Shown: positions 31,075-41,026, counted from the first letter of the stretch. The stretch is DNA of 64,000 nt from Labrys miyagiensis (GCF_030160835.1 NZ_BSPC01000015.1:124001-188000); one strand, 5' to 3'. Notes: generated by a model not told the origin, from the sequence alone. Made by a program: numbers and translations.

Positions 31075-31911
31075 ATGTCGATCACTGCCAAGCCGCTCAT
31101 CGCTCCCTCAAGGCCGAACCCAACGCCCGTGCCGTCCAGCCCATTGCCCCTCTCTGTCTTCATCATCGCCTTCAACGAGGCCGACAGGATCGGCCCGACG
31201 ATTGAGGCTGTCCGCGGCCTGACTGATGATCTGGTCGTGATCGATTCGGGCTCGACGGATGGCACCCAGGAGATCGCGACGGGGCTCGGGGCGCGGGTGA
31301 TCCACAATTCCTGGCCAGGCTACGGCCCGCAGAAACGTTTTGCCGAGGATCAGTGCCGGCACAACTGGATCCTGAACGTCGACGCGGATGAGGTCGTCTC
31401 GCCTCGCCTGGCTGCTTCGATCCGGGCCCTGTTCGAAGGCAGCGGTCCTGCCGCCGATGGGTATGAGACCACGATCGCCGAAATCTTTCCCGGCGAGCGC
31501 GAGCCCCATCCCTGGGGCCATACGCTTTCGCCCGTACGGCTTTATCGCCTCGACCGCGGGCGCTATGTCGATTCGACCGTGCATGACCGGGTGCATTTCA
31601 GCGTGAGCCCGCGAATCGAGCGACTCAAGGGCAAGATCCACCACTTCTCCGTGCGCTCCCTCGGCGATGAGATTGCCAAGTTGAACTCCTATACCGAGCA
31701 GCAGGCGGAAGACCTCGACTTGCGCGGCAAGACGCTCAATACCTGGCGCATCCTCACCGAATTCCCGCTCAATTTCCTCAAGGCCTATATCGGCCGGCGC
31801 CATTTCGTGCGCGGTCTCTATGGCATCGCGACCGCGACGAATTACGCCTATTTCCGTTTCCTGCGGCTGGCCAAGCACGTGGAGCGGCGGCGAATGCGCG
31901 ATCTGGAGTGA
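31075..31911 (+). CDS. Family 2 glycosyltransferase (LPS core type)
   Basis: A 278-residue GT-A fold transferase. The N-terminal LSVFIIAFNEADRIGPTIEA and the metal-binding WILNVDADEVVS (DxD-like) mark family 2. The C-terminal half (TEFPLNFLKAYIGRRHFVRG) resembles the WaaE/KdtX group, which adds sugars to the lipopolysaccharide inner core. The first 20 residues are Pro/Ser-rich. The sugar donor and acceptor are not known. Confidence 0.88.
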   Translation: MSITAKPLIAPSRPNPTPVPSSPLPLSVFIIAFNEADRIGPTIEAVRGLTDDLVVIDSGSTDGTQEIATGLGARVIHNSWPGYGPQKRFAEDQCRHNWILNVDADEVVSPRLAASIRALFEGSGPAADGYETTIAEIFPGEREPHPWGHTLSPVRLYRLDRGRYVDSTVHDRVHFSVSPRIERLKGKIHHFSVRSLGDEIAKLNSYTEQQAEDLDLRGKTLNTWRILTEFPLNFLKAYIGRRHFVRGLYGIATATNYAYFRFLRLAKHVERRRMRDLE

Positions 31912-31986
31912 CCTCTCCATATTGCGCTTGTCATCGGGCAGGGAAGAGGTGACATTTCCTATCGGAATCCTCACGAGGGCGACGCG

Positions 31987-32178
31987 ATGGGCGATAAACC
32001 GGACTTCGATGCGCTGGCAGTGATCGACGCCGTGGGGCCGATGATCGGCATTCCGATCGCCCCCGACTATCGCGAGGGCATCGCCACCAACCTGAAGATC
32101 ACGGCCGAGTTTGCTGAGACAGTGCTCGCCTTTCATATCGACGATGCCAACCACTCAGCCCCGGTCTTCGAAGCATGA
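31987..32178 (+). CDS. atzG: AtzG-like small subunit (DUF4089)
   Basis: A 63-residue protein of the DUF4089/AtzG-like family (PIAPDYREGIATNLKITAEF block). AtzG is the small helical subunit of 1-carboxybiuret hydrolase in the cyanuric acid pathway, with a fold like GatC. It overlaps the next gene by 4 bp (ATGA), so the partners are translated together, as for GatC and GatA. The short length matches the family. Confidence 0.85.
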   Translation: MGDKPDFDALAVIDAVGPMIGIPIAPDYREGIATNLKITAEFAETVLAFHIDDANHSAPVFEA

Positions 32179-33593
32179 CGGGCTTGCTCGACGCTGGCTG
32201 CTCGCCAAGCCTGGGTATTCTCGAAATCTCCATGAGCGTGCGCAGCGGACGCTTCACCGCGCGGGCGATGGTCGAGCATGCGCTGGCCCGCATCGGGAAG
32301 TTCGACGGCGGGATCGGGGCTTTCACTGCCATCGTGGCGGAACGGGCGCTGGCAAAGGCCGATGCCATCGATGCGAGGCACGCCGCCGGCAAGCCCGTAG
32401 GGGCTCTCGCGGGCGTGCCCTTCGCCGCCAAGAACCTCTACGACATCGCTGGGGTGATCACGCTCGCGGGTTCCAAGATCAACCGTGGCAACCAGCCGGC
32501 CAGCCGCGATGCCACGCTGATCGAACGCCTGGAGGGGCAGGGGGCGATCTGCATCGGCGCCCTCAACATGGGCGAGTATGCCTATGATTTTACGGGCGAG
32601 AATTTCCACGACGGTCCCTCGCGCAATCCGCATGCAACAGACCATATGGCGGGTGGCTCCTCCAGCGGCTCGGCGAGCGCCGTGGCGGCCGGATTCGTGC
32701 CGCTGTCGCTCGGCACCGACACCAACGGCTCGATCCGCGTGCCGGCGTCGCTCTGCGGCCTGTTCGGCCTGAAGCCGACCTTCGGCCGCCTGAGCCGGGC
32801 CCGGACCTTTCCCTTCGTGGCCAGCCTCGACCACACCGGCCCGCTGGCCCGTTCCACCCGCGATCTCGCGCTCGCCTATGACGTGATGCAGGGCCCCGAT
32901 CCCGACGATCCTGCCTGCACGGAGCGCCCCGTGCAGCCGTCCTTGTTCGAACTCGGGCGCGGTGTTGAGGGGCTGCGCATCGCCGTCGCCGATGGCTACT
33001 TCGCCGAGTCGGGCAATATCGAGGCTTTCGAGGCGGTGCGGCGCTGCGCCAAGGCGCTCGATGCCGCCGAGGTCGTCACCGTGCCGCAGGCCGCCGTGGC
33101 ACGCGCCGCGGCCTTCCTGATCACCACGACGGAGGGCGGCGCCCTGCATCGCGAGCGGCTGATGACCCGCGCGCAGGACTTCGACCCCGCCGTGCGGGAT
33201 CGCTTGATCGCGGGCAATATGGTGCCCGCGACCTGGGTGGCGCAGGCACACAAGTTCCGCCAGTGGTTCAAAGGCGAGATGCATCGCATCTTCGAGCGAA
33301 TCGATATCATCCTGGCGCCGGCGACGCCGTGTCGCGCCCCGAAGATCGGCCAGGCAACCATGGAAGTCGGCGGCAGGACCTTGCCGGTTCGCGCCAATCT
33401 GGGACTGTACACCCAGCCGATTTCCTTCATCGGCCTGCCTGTTGTCACCGTTCCGCTCTGGAGCGAAAACCAGCAGCTGCCCATCGGCGTGCAGGTAATC
33501 GCGCCGGCCTGGCGCGAGGACCTTGCCTTGCGTGCCGCCTGGGCGCTGGAGACGGCCGGCGTCGCCCGTGCTCCCGTGGCCAATCTCGAGTAG
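32175..33593 (+). CDS. atzE: AtzE-family amidase (1-carboxybiuret hydrolase-like)
   Basis: A 472-residue amidase-signature enzyme. The Ser-cisSer-Lys triad is visible: Lys86 in VPFAAKNLYD, cis-Ser162 in AGGSSSGSAS, and nucleophile Ser186 in GTDTNGSIRVP. AtzE with AtzG hydrolyses 1-carboxybiuret to urea dicarboxylate. Pairing with AtzG distinguishes it from GatA (there is no gatB here). No cyanuric acid hydrolase, allophanate hydrolase or AtzH gene is in the window, so the true substrate in this organism is open. Confidence 0.88.
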   Translation: MTGLLDAGCSPSLGILEISMSVRSGRFTARAMVEHALARIGKFDGGIGAFTAIVAERALAKADAIDARHAAGKPVGALAGVPFAAKNLYDIAGVITLAGSKINRGNQPASRDATLIERLEGQGAICIGALNMGEYAYDFTGENFHDGPSRNPHATDHMAGGSSSGSASAVAAGFVPLSLGTDTNGSIRVPASLCGLFGLKPTFGRLSRARTFPFVASLDHTGPLARSTRDLALAYDVMQGPDPDDPACTERPVQPSLFELGRGVEGLRIAVADGYFAESGNIEAFEAVRRCAKALDAAEVVTVPQAAVARAAAFLITTTEGGALHRERLMTRAQDFDPAVRDRLIAGNMVPATWVAQAHKFRQWFKGEMHRIFERIDIILAPATPCRAPKIGQATMEVGGRTLPVRANLGLYTQPISFIGLPVVTVPLWSENQQLPIGVQVIAPAWREDLALRAAWALETAGVARAPVANLE

Positions 33594-33758
33594 GGGGCAA
33601 TCCCATCGCGGCGAATCTGGCATCGGAGATGCTGGGGCGCCGGCAGCTTTCCTGGAAAAATTGCGGGCGCACTCAATCGCAACTTGCCCCCGCGCCCTGT
33701 TTCAACGCATTTTTTTCCACAGGCCACCGGGCTTGCTGGAAATGTTTCAAGGAAAATC

Positions 33759-34433
33759 ATGCTGTCTTCTGTTTTGCGCGTAACCGGCCTGATTGCGCTT
33801 GTCATGGGCCTGCTGTGTGGCTTTTCGTCTCTCGCCACGCCCGCTTCGGCCATGGATTTCCGGACCGCCGACCTGACGTCGGGCAAGTGCAGGAGTCGCT
33901 GTCCGAGCGTGATGGTTGCGACCGGGGAGATCACGTCTGGAACCACCCAGCGCCTCATCGCTTTCGTGCAGCAGGCCGCGGGCCAGCGTGCCAGCAACGT
34001 GCTCATCATCGATTCGCCCGGCGGGCATCTCATCGAAAGCCTGAGACTGGGCCTCGTGCTGCGTAAGCTGAGGACCAGCGTCTTCGTTGGCCGGGTGGTC
34101 TCGCTGAACGGACAGAGCGTCGCGGTGAACGGCTCATGCATGTCTGCCTGCGTCTACACGCTGATGGGCGGCAGCAAGCGCTTCGTTACGGCAGACTCAC
34201 GCGTCGGGGTCCACCGCGAGTTCCTGCCCAACAGCACCGGCAGCGATCCGCTCTCGGTGTTGCGCAGCACTCGGCGCTTTCCGGAGGTCACGCAATTGCT
34301 CCGCGCCTATTCCCAGCGCATGGGAGTCAGCCCGGCTCTGATCGATCTTGCCGAGCAATATGGCGGCGGCGGCATCCGGATCCTGACGCCGCAGGACATC
34401 ACTCGTTTTCGTCTCGCCGCAATTGCGAAATGA
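33759..34433 (+). CDS. Exported ClpP/crotonase-fold protein (COG3904 type)
   Basis: A 224-residue protein. A signal peptide or anchor covers residues 1-31 (ending TPASA). The mature part follows the Clp-like periplasmic pattern: NVLIIDSPGGHLIESLRLG, then a serine in VNGSCMSACVYTLMGG that occupies the nucleophile position. Four Cys in the mature part (two in KCRSRCPS, two in SCMSAC) may form disulfides. The upstream in-frame start lacks a site, whereas GGAAA precedes the ATG at 33759. Protease activity is not proven. Confidence 0.8.
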   Translation: MLSSVLRVTGLIALVMGLLCGFSSLATPASAMDFRTADLTSGKCRSRCPSVMVATGEITSGTTQRLIAFVQQAAGQRASNVLIIDSPGGHLIESLRLGLVLRKLRTSVFVGRVVSLNGQSVAVNGSCMSACVYTLMGGSKRFVTADSRVGVHREFLPNSTGSDPLSVLRSTRRFPEVTQLLRAYSQRMGVSPALIDLAEQYGGGGIRILTPQDITRFRLAAIAK

Positions 34434-34526
34434 ATTTGGGGCGCGGGGCGAATTCGGCTTGACACTGTGCAAGCCGGCACATAAACACCGCGCCACGCCA
34501 GCGCGGTTCGCCGCCGCTGACGGGAC

Positions 34527-34603
34527 GGGGGAGTAGCTCAGTTGGTTAGAGCGTCGGCCTGTCACGCCGAAGGTCGCGGGTTCAAGTCCCGTCTCTCTCG
34601 CCA
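34527..34603 (+). tRNA. tRNA-Asp (anticodon GTC)
   Basis: A 77-nt cloverleaf including encoded CCA. The acceptor arm is GGGGGAG/CTCTCTC with two G-U pairs, the D arm GCTC...GAGC, the anticodon stem TCGGC/GCCGA with loop CTGTCAC (GTC anticodon), a 5-nt variable loop, and the T arm GCGGG-TTCAAGT-CCCGT. The discriminator is G. A strong terminator follows. Confidence 0.97.
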
Positions 34604-34613
34604 TTAGTGACCA

Positions 34614-34639
34614 AAAAGCCAGCCTTCGGGCTGGCTTTT
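34614..34639. terminator. Intrinsic terminator after tRNA-Asp
   Basis: AAAAGCCAGCC (34614-34624), loop TTCG, and GGCTGGCTTTT (34629-34639) form a perfect 11-bp stem with A and T tracts on both sides, 10 bp after the tRNA 3' end. Confidence 0.92.
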
Positions 34640-34989
34640 GCATTTCCGGCCCGCGCCGTGCCGGGACGGTACAATACGGTGTACGCATCCAGGCTTTTCA
34701 CGCGAAAGTGGGTATGCGTCATCCTCATGACGGAATTGCCATATTGCTTGCCGCATTGCGGTAGGAATCTCCTGGCTGGAACGCTTCCAAGCTTGCGCCT
34801 CCCATAGCCGTGGTTTAAGGCTCGCTGCAGGCCGTCCTTGGTTCGGCGCGAGGGAATATTTCCAAAGCGCTATGGCAAGGATGGCTGGCGTAGACGCCGC
34901 TCTCAAAGCGACCTCACGCTCGTATCGTCCAAACCGTGGCGGCCAGCGTTTCAGGCGCTCCCGGCCAGCCACAGCCAGGGTTCGTGCTG
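34640..34989. other. Intergenic region before the nuo operon
   Basis: A 350-bp gap that should contain the nuo promoter. I see an imperfect long hairpin at about 34681-34720 (GTACGCATCC...GGGTATGCGTC with inner CTTTTC/GAAAG) but no convincing -35/-10 pair. The reverse-strand open frame across 34604-34972 overlaps the tRNA terminator and is not a gene. Confidence 0.45.
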
Positions 34990-35355
34990 ATGGACAATCT
35001 TCTCGCCGGCTATTTGCCGCTCATCATCTTTATCGGGGTCTCGGCCGTGATCGGCCTGGCGCTTCTGGTGGCGCCCTTCATCGTGGCGTTCCAACGCCCG
35101 GACCCGGAAAAGCTCTCGGCCTATGAGTGCGGCTTCAACGCCTTCGACGACGCCCGCATGAAGTTCGACGTGCGCTTCTACCTGCTGTCGATCCTGTTCG
35201 TCGTCTTCGACCTGGAAGTGGCCTTTCTGTTTCCCTGGGCAATCACATTCAAGCATCTGGGGGCGGTTGGCTTCATCTCGATGATGCTTTTCCTGGCCGA
35301 ACTGGTGCTCGGCTATGTCTATGTATGGAAGAAGGGCGCACTCGAATGGGATTGA
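34990..35355 (+). CDS. nuoA: NADH-quinone oxidoreductase subunit A
   Basis: A 121-residue membrane subunit with three helices. The conserved segment [20 protein letters not shown] between helices 1 and 2 lines the quinone-channel side of complex I. The frame is open upstream, but the ATG at 34990 gives the usual N-terminus. It overlaps nuoB by 10 bp. First gene of the nuo operon. Confidence 0.96.
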   Translation: MDNLLAGYLPLIIFIGVSAVIGLALLVAPFIVAFQRPDPEKLSAYECGFNAFDDARMKFDVRFYLLSILFVVFDLEVAFLFPWAITFKHLGAVGFISMMLFLAELVLGYVYVWKKGALEWD

Positions 35356-35933
35356 ACCTCGATACTGCCGGCGGCACGCTGGTTGCGCCGGCGCCCAAGG
35401 GGATCATCGATCCGAACACCGGCAAGCCGGTCGGCTCGACCGATCCCTTCTTCGTCGACATCAATGCCGAGCTGGCCGACCGCGGCTTCCTCGTGACCAC
35501 GGCGGACAACCTCATCAACTGGGCCCGTACCGGCTCGCTGATGTGGATGACCTTCGGCCTGGCCTGCTGTGCCGTCGAGATGATGCAGGTCTCGATGCCG
35601 CGCTATGACGTGGAGCGCTTCGGCTTCGCCCCGCGCGCCTCGCCGCGCCAGTCGGATGTGATGATCGTGGCGGGCACGCTGACCAACAAGATGGCGCCGG
35701 CCCTGCGCAAGGTCTACGACCAGATGCCGGAGCCCCGTTACGTCATTTCCATGGGTTCTTGCGCCAATGGCGGCGGCTATTACCACTATTCCTACGCGGT
35801 GGTGCGTGGCTGCGATCGCATCGTGCCCGTCGATATCTACGTTCCCGGCTGTCCGCCGACGGCCGAGGCGCTGCTGTATGGCGTGCTGCTGCTGCAGAAG
35901 AAGATCCGTCGCACCGGCACTATCGAGCGTTGA
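35346..35933 (+). CDS. nuoB: NADH-quinone oxidoreductase subunit B
   Basis: A 195-residue peripheral-arm subunit that holds the N2 4Fe-4S cluster, the last before quinone. Ligands lie in [28 protein letters not shown] and [15 protein letters not shown]. The N-terminal 30 residues are an extension typical of alphaproteobacteria. The start at 35346 lies inside the end of nuoA. Confidence 0.97.
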   Translation: MGLNLDTAGGTLVAPAPKGIIDPNTGKPVGSTDPFFVDINAELADRGFLVTTADNLINWARTGSLMWMTFGLACCAVEMMQVSMPRYDVERFGFAPRASPRQSDVMIVAGTLTNKMAPALRKVYDQMPEPRYVISMGSCANGGGYYHYSYAVVRGCDRIVPVDIYVPGCPPTAEALLYGVLLLQKKIRRTGTIER

Positions 35934-35959
35934 GCAGGGCTGAACCGGGTAAGTTTCAA

Positions 35960-36571
35960 ATGGCAAATACCGAAGTTCTGCAATCGATCGGCGAAGCGCT
36001 CCAGACGGCCTTTCCTCAGGCCGTCACCGGCGTGGTCCATGCCTATGGCGAACTGACCGTCAGCACCGATTCCGAGAACATCCTCGCTGTGCTCAAGCAT
36101 CTGCGCGACGATGGCGGCTTGCGTTTCGTCTCGATCATCGATGTCTGCGGCGCCGACTATCCGGCCCGCGAGAAGCGTTTCGATGTCGTTTACCACCTGC
36201 TGTCGCCGACGAAGAACGTGCGTATTCGCGTCAAGGTCGAGACGGACGAGGCGACGCCCGTTCCCTCTGCGGTGGATATCTTCCCCGGCGTGCTGTGGTT
36301 CGAGCGCGAGGCCTATGATCTCTACGGCATCCTCTTCACCGGCCATCCGGACCTGCGCCGTCTGCTGACCGACTACGGTTTCGACGGACACCCGCTTCGC
36401 AAGGACTTCCCGATGACCGGCTTCGTCGAAGTACGCTGGGACGACGAGGCCAAGCGCGTCGTCTACGAGCCGGTGCGCCTCAACCAGGAATTCCGCAACT
36501 TCGACTTCCTCTCCCCCTGGGAGGGCACGGACTACGTGCTGCCCGGTGACGAGAAGGCGAAGGCCGGCTGA
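35960..36571 (+). CDS. nuoC: NADH-quinone oxidoreductase subunit C
   Basis: A 203-residue 30-kDa-type subunit, separate from NuoD (in E. coli they are fused). The signature [20 protein letters not shown] and the C-terminal [18 protein letters not shown] are intact. It sits 26 bp after nuoB. Confidence 0.96.
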   Translation: MANTEVLQSIGEALQTAFPQAVTGVVHAYGELTVSTDSENILAVLKHLRDDGGLRFVSIIDVCGADYPAREKRFDVVYHLLSPTKNVRIRVKVETDEATPVPSAVDIFPGVLWFEREAYDLYGILFTGHPDLRRLLTDYGFDGHPLRKDFPMTGFVEVRWDDEAKRVVYEPVRLNQEFRNFDFLSPWEGTDYVLPGDEKAKAG

Positions 36572-36639
36572 TTGCAAGGACATCGATTGCACGACTTGCC
36601 ACCGAGAAGATTGGCCAGATCGGAAAGTTTGGGAACGAG

Positions 36640-37827
36640 ATGAACGATCAACCGCACCTGCGTAATTTCGCGATCAATTTCGGGCCGCAGCACCCCGCGG
36701 CCCATGGTGTGTTGCGCCTCGTCATGGAGCTGGACGGCGAAATCGTCGAGCGCGTCGATCCGCATATCGGCCTGCTGCATCGCGGCACCGAGAAGCTGAT
36801 CGAAGCCAAGACCTTCATGCAGGCCATTCCTTATTTCGATCGGCTCGACTACGTCGCGCCGATGAACCAGGAGCATGCCTATTGCATGGCGATCGAGCGC
36901 CTGCTGGGCATGGAAGTTCCCAGGCGCGGCCAGCTGATCCGGGTGCTCTATTCGGAAATCGGCCGCATCCTTTCCCATCTCCTCAACGTGACCACGCAGG
37001 CCATGGATTGCGGCGCCCTGACGCCGCCGCTCTGGGGCTTCGAGGAGCGCGAAAAGCTCATGATCTTCTATGAGCGCGCCTCCGGCAGCCGCATGCATGC
37101 CGCCTTCTTCCGCACCGGTGGCGTCCACCAGGACCTGCCGCCCGAGCTGATCGACGACATCGAGGCCTTCTGTGATCCGTTCCTGAAGGTCTGTGACGAT
37201 CTCGAGGGCCTCCTCACCGACAACCGCATCTTCAAGCAGCGCAATGTCGATATCGGCATCGTCAGCCTCGAGGACGCCTGGGCCTGGGGCTATTCGGGCG
37301 TGATGGTCCGCGGTTCGGGCGCTGCCTGGGACCTGCGCAAGTCGCAGCCCTATGAATGCTATGCCGAACTCGATTTCGACATTCCGATCGGCAAGAATGG
37401 TGACAATTTCGACCGCTACAACATCCGCATGGAAGAGATGCGCCAGTCGGCGCGCATCATGAAGCAGTGCTGCGCCCTGCTGCGGGCGACCTCGGGGCCC
37501 GTCTCGACACCCGACAACAAGGTCGTGGCGCCCAAGCGTGGCGAGATGAAGCGTTCGATGGAAGCGCTTATCCACCACTTCAAGCTCTACACCGAGGGCT
37601 ATCACGTGCCCGTAGGCGAGGTTTATGCGGCGGTCGAGGCGCCCAAGGGCGAATTCGGCGTCTATCTCGTCTCCGATGGCGGCAACAAGCCTTATCGCTG
37701 CAAGATCCGTGCGCCGGGCTTTGCCCATCTCCAGTCAATGGACTGGCTCTGCCGCGGTTACATGCTGGCGGACGTTTCGGCCATTCTCGGTTCGCTCGAT
37801 ATCGTGTTCGGCGAAGTCGATCGTTGA
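36640..37827 (+). CDS. nuoD: NADH-quinone oxidoreductase subunit D
   Basis: A 395-residue 49-kDa-type subunit that helps form the quinone pocket. Family blocks are present: [15 protein letters not shown] near the N-terminus, [15 protein letters not shown] with the quinone-contacting region, and the C-terminal DIVFGEVDR. The length is normal for a stand-alone NuoD. Confidence 0.97.
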   Translation: MNDQPHLRNFAINFGPQHPAAHGVLRLVMELDGEIVERVDPHIGLLHRGTEKLIEAKTFMQAIPYFDRLDYVAPMNQEHAYCMAIERLLGMEVPRRGQLIRVLYSEIGRILSHLLNVTTQAMDCGALTPPLWGFEEREKLMIFYERASGSRMHAAFFRTGGVHQDLPPELIDDIEAFCDPFLKVCDDLEGLLTDNRIFKQRNVDIGIVSLEDAWAWGYSGVMVRGSGAAWDLRKSQPYECYAELDFDIPIGKNGDNFDRYNIRMEEMRQSARIMKQCCALLRATSGPVSTPDNKVVAPKRGEMKRSMEALIHHFKLYTEGYHVPVGEVYAAVEAPKGEFGVYLVSDGGNKPYRCKIRAPGFAHLQSMDWLCRGYMLADVSAILGSLDIVFGEVDR

Positions 37828-37887
37828 TTAAATGTGTACGTTGCGGCCGAGGCTCTCGGTCGCAGGACAGGAAAGAGGATAGAGCGC

Positions 37888-39024
37888 ATGTCCGTTCGCA
37901 GGCTCGCGCCCCAGGAACTCCAGCCGGCAAGCTTTGCCTTTACGGCTGAGAACGAGGCCTGGATCGATCAGCAGATCGCCAAATATCCGCCCGGGCGCCA
38001 GGCTTCGGCGGTGATTCCGCTGCTGTGGAAGGCGCAGGAGCAGGCTGGCGGCTGGGTCTCGCAGGCGGCGATCGAGGTGATCGCGGCCCGCCTCGGCATG
38101 GCCAAGATCCGCGTGCTGGAGATCGCGACTTTCTACACGATGTTCGCGCTCGAGCCGGTCGGCAAATTCTTCATCCAGCTCTGCGGTACCACGCCTTGCC
38201 AGCTTTGCGGCGCCGAGGGCCTCAAGGATGTGATGCGCAAGCGCATCGGACCGCAGCATCACGTCACCGAGGACGGCAATTTCTCCTGGCTCGAGGTTGA
38301 GTGCCTGGGCGCCTGCTGCAATGCGCCGATGGTGCAGATCAACGCCGATTTCTACGAGGACCTCACCCCCGAGATCCTCAACAAGATCATGGACGACCTT
38401 GCCGCAGGCAAGGAGGTCAAGCCCGGCCCGCAGAACGGCCGATTCTCCTCCGAACCTGAAGGTGGTGCCCTGACGCTGACCGATCCCTCGCTCTATGACG
38501 GCTCGGTCATCGGTTCCTGGAAGAAGCGCTTCGAGGAAGAAAAGGCCAAGAAGGAAGCTGCCGACGCGGCGAAGGCCGCCGCAGCCGCCAATCCTGCGCC
38601 CGCGCCTGCTGCTCCAGCCCCGGCGGCAGCACCTGCTTCCGCCGCAGCCGCGCCTGTTGCTCCCGCGCCGCTTGCTCCGGCTCCCGGTACGACAGCGGCG
38701 CCGGTTGCGCCCGCGCCGGCAGCCTCGCCCGCGCCGGTGTCCGATGCGTATAAGCCGGTCTTCCTGACGGCGGCCCGCGAGGGGGGCCCGGACGATCTCA
38801 AGCTGATCTACGGCGTCGGCCCGAAGCTGGAAGAAGTCCTGCACCATATGGGCGTCTACCATTTCGACCAGATCGCCGCCTGGAATACCGACAACCTCGC
38901 CTGGGTCGACCAGAATCTCGGTGCCTTCAAGGGAAGGGCCATCCGGGACGGATGGGTGGAGCAGGCCAAGAAACTTGCAACCGGCTGGCGTCCCGAACAC
39001 GCGGCCGGCGACAAGCCGGACTGA
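37888..39024 (+). CDS. nuoE: NADH-quinone oxidoreductase subunit E with C-terminal extension
   Basis: A 378-residue protein. Residues 1-200 are the normal 24-kDa subunit with 2Fe-2S (N1a) ligands in CGTTPCQLCG and ECLGACCNAP. It then adds a charged helix (about 205-225), a long Ala/Pro linker (about 225-295), and a C-terminal domain (about 297-378) with a helix-hairpin-helix-like motif (LIYGVGPKLEEVLHHMGV, FDQIAAWNTDNLAWVDQ). Typical NuoE is 160-220 residues. Similar extensions occur in some Hyphomicrobiales; the function is unknown. The ATG at 37888 follows GAAAGAGG. Confidence 0.95.
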   Translation: MSVRRLAPQELQPASFAFTAENEAWIDQQIAKYPPGRQASAVIPLLWKAQEQAGGWVSQAAIEVIAARLGMAKIRVLEIATFYTMFALEPVGKFFIQLCGTTPCQLCGAEGLKDVMRKRIGPQHHVTEDGNFSWLEVECLGACCNAPMVQINADFYEDLTPEILNKIMDDLAAGKEVKPGPQNGRFSSEPEGGALTLTDPSLYDGSVIGSWKKRFEEEKAKKEAADAAKAAAAANPAPAPAAPAPAAAPASAAAAPVAPAPLAPAPGTTAAPVAPAPAASPAPVSDAYKPVFLTAAREGGPDDLKLIYGVGPKLEEVLHHMGVYHFDQIAAWNTDNLAWVDQNLGAFKGRAIRDGWVEQAKKLATGWRPEHAAGDKPD

Positions 39025-39101
39025 GAACGGGCGGGGAGGGGGCCTGAGGTCACCATCCCATCCCAATAGCGTTACGAAGTTTTCTTACCGACAGGTTCGC
39101 C

Positions 39102-40403
39102 ATGCTTGCTGATCGCGACCGCATCTTCACCAACCTCTACGGGCTCCAGTCCCCCGGGCTCGAGGCCGCGTATAAGCGTGGCTCATGGGATGGCACCAAG
39201 CAGATCATCGAGATGGGCCAGGACTGGATCATCAACGAGATGAAAGCGTCCGGCCTGCGCGGGCGCGGGGGAGCCGGCTTCCCGACGGGCTTGAAATGGT
39301 CCTTCATGCCGAAGAAGTCGGACGGTCGCGCCAGCTATCTGGTGGTCAATGCCGACGAGTCCGAGCCAGGCACCTGCAAGGACCGCGAGATCATGCGGCA
39401 CGATCCGCACACCCTGGTCGAGGGCTGCCTGATCGCTTCCTTCGCCATGAATGCCCATGCGGCCTACATCTACATCCGCGGCGAATATATCCGCGAGCGC
39501 GAGGCCCTGCAGCGCGCCGTCGACGAGGCCTATGCGGCCGGCCTGATCGGCAAGAACAACAGGCATGGCTGGGATTTCGATCTCTACGTGCATCACGGCG
39601 CCGGTGCTTATATCTGCGGCGAGGAGACAGCCCTGCTCGAAAGCCTCGAGGGCAAGAAGGGCATGCCGCGCATGAAGCCGCCCTTCCCGGCAAATATGGG
39701 CCTCTATGGCTGCCCCACCACCGTCAACAATGTCGAGTCGATCGCCGTGGCGCCTACCATCCTGCGCCGTGGCGCCGGCTGGTTCGCCGGAATCGGCAAT
39801 CCGAACAATGTCGGCACCAAGCTCTTCTGCGTCTCAGGCCATGTGAACAAGCCCTGCAATGTCGAAGAGGCGATGGGCATCACCTTCCGCGAGCTGATCG
39901 AACGCCATTGCGGCGGCATCCGCGGCGGCTGGGACAATCTGAAGGCCGTCATTCCCGGTGGATCTTCGGTGCGCATGGTGCCGGCCGAGCAGATCATCGA
40001 CGCGCCGATGGATTTCGACTCGCTCTCCAAGCTGCGCTCGGGTCTCGGCACCGCCGCCGTCATCGTGATGGACAAGTCGACGGACGTGGTCGCCACGATC
40101 GCCCGCCTGGCCTATTTCTACAAGCATGAGAGCTGCGGCCAGTGCACGCCCTGCCGCGAAGGCACCGGCTGGATGTGGCGCGTGCTCACCCGCATGTCGG
40201 AAGGGCGCGCTCAGAAGCGCGAGATCGACATGCTGCTCGACGTCACCAAGCAGGTCGAGGGCCATACCATCTGCGCGTTGGGCGATGCCGCGGCCTGGCC
40301 GATCCAGGGCCTCATCACGCATTTCCGTCATGAGATCGAAGCCAAGATCGACCAGTATGCTGCCAACCCGCATTCGGACCCCGTCCTGCAGGCCGCGGAG
40401 TGA
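39102..40403 (+). CDS. nuoF: NADH-quinone oxidoreductase subunit F
   Basis: A 433-residue 51-kDa-type subunit that binds NADH and FMN and carries the N3 cluster. The nucleotide/FMN loop is [16 protein letters not shown], with [13 protein letters not shown] and [19 protein letters not shown]. The 4Fe-4S ligands are in [15 protein letters not shown] plus the downstream Cys in [13 protein letters not shown]3291 gene begins 5 bp after its stop. Confidence 0.97.
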   Translation: MLADRDRIFTNLYGLQSPGLEAAYKRGSWDGTKQIIEMGQDWIINEMKASGLRGRGGAGFPTGLKWSFMPKKSDGRASYLVVNADESEPGTCKDREIMRHDPHTLVEGCLIASFAMNAHAAYIYIRGEYIREREALQRAVDEAYAAGLIGKNNRHGWDFDLYVHHGAGAYICGEETALLESLEGKKGMPRMKPPFPANMGLYGCPTTVNNVESIAVAPTILRRGAGWFAGIGNPNNVGTKLFCVSGHVNKPCNVEEAMGITFRELIERHCGGIRGGWDNLKAVIPGGSSVRMVPAEQIIDAPMDFDSLSKLRSGLGTAAVIVMDKSTDVVATIARLAYFYKHESCGQCTPCREGTGWMWRVLTRMSEGRAQKREIDMLLDVTKQVEGHTICALGDAAAWPIQGLITHFRHEIEAKIDQYAANPHSDPVLQAAE

Positions 40404-40407
40404 GCTG

Positions 40408-40872
40408 ATGCATCTGGCGGAGCTGAACATAGCCAAGTTGCGTTTCAGCGAGGGCGATCCCCGCGCGGCCGAGTTTTTCGAGAATTTGGCGCGCGTGAAT
40501 GGCTTGGCTGAGCGCATGCCTGGCTTTGTCTGGCGCCTCAAGGATGAGGAGAGCGACAACGCCACCTCGTTCCAGATCAATGACGATCCCATGGTGATCA
40601 GCAATCTCTCCGTGTGGGAGAATGCGGAGTCACTGGAGAAATTCGTCTTTCAGACCGTCCATACCGGCTTCTACCGCAAGCGCGAGGCCTGGTTCGAGAA
40701 GCCTGCCGCCCCGCATTTCGTGATGTGGTGGGTGGAGGAGGGCCATCGGCCGGATCTGAAGGAAGCGGCAGAGCGCCTGGCCCATCTCAGCGAGCATGGG
40801 CCTGGCGATTTCGCCTTCGATTGGGCACAGGTCCCCGCCGCACAGCTATGGCGGGAGGCCCGTTGCGCCTGA
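40408..40872 (+). CDS. DUF3291 domain protein inside the nuo operon
   Basis: A 154-residue protein of the DUF3291 type: HLAELNIAKLRFSEGDPRAA at the N-terminus, WENAESLEKFVFQTVHTGFY in the middle and FVMWWVEEGHRPDLKEAAER near the end. The fold is expected to be a dimeric alpha+beta barrel like ABM monooxygenases and heme-degrading IsdG proteins, but catalytic residues are not defined. It lies 5 bp after nuoF and 154 bp before nuoG, same strand, so it must be transcribed with complex I. It has no cofactor motif. Confidence 0.85.
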   Translation: MHLAELNIAKLRFSEGDPRAAEFFENLARVNGLAERMPGFVWRLKDEESDNATSFQINDDPMVISNLSVWENAESLEKFVFQTVHTGFYRKREAWFEKPAAPHFVMWWVEEGHRPDLKEAAERLAHLSEHGPGDFAFDWAQVPAAQLWREARCA

Positions 40873-41026
40873 CAATTTCGCCGGGGACGACCTGTTGCCC
40901 CCGGCCGTTCACAGCGCGTCTTTTTCGCATCGCAGCAGTTGATCGCGGCGCGGAATTTTGCGAAGTCGAGTTTGGAAAGAGTCTGGACTGCGTCCTGCAG
41001 GCCGGGCCTGATCGTCAAGGTTATCC

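Noticed and set aside
34604-34972. Reverse-strand open frame before nuoA
   Set aside because: Overlaps the tRNA-Asp terminator, has no ribosome site and no recognisable motif.
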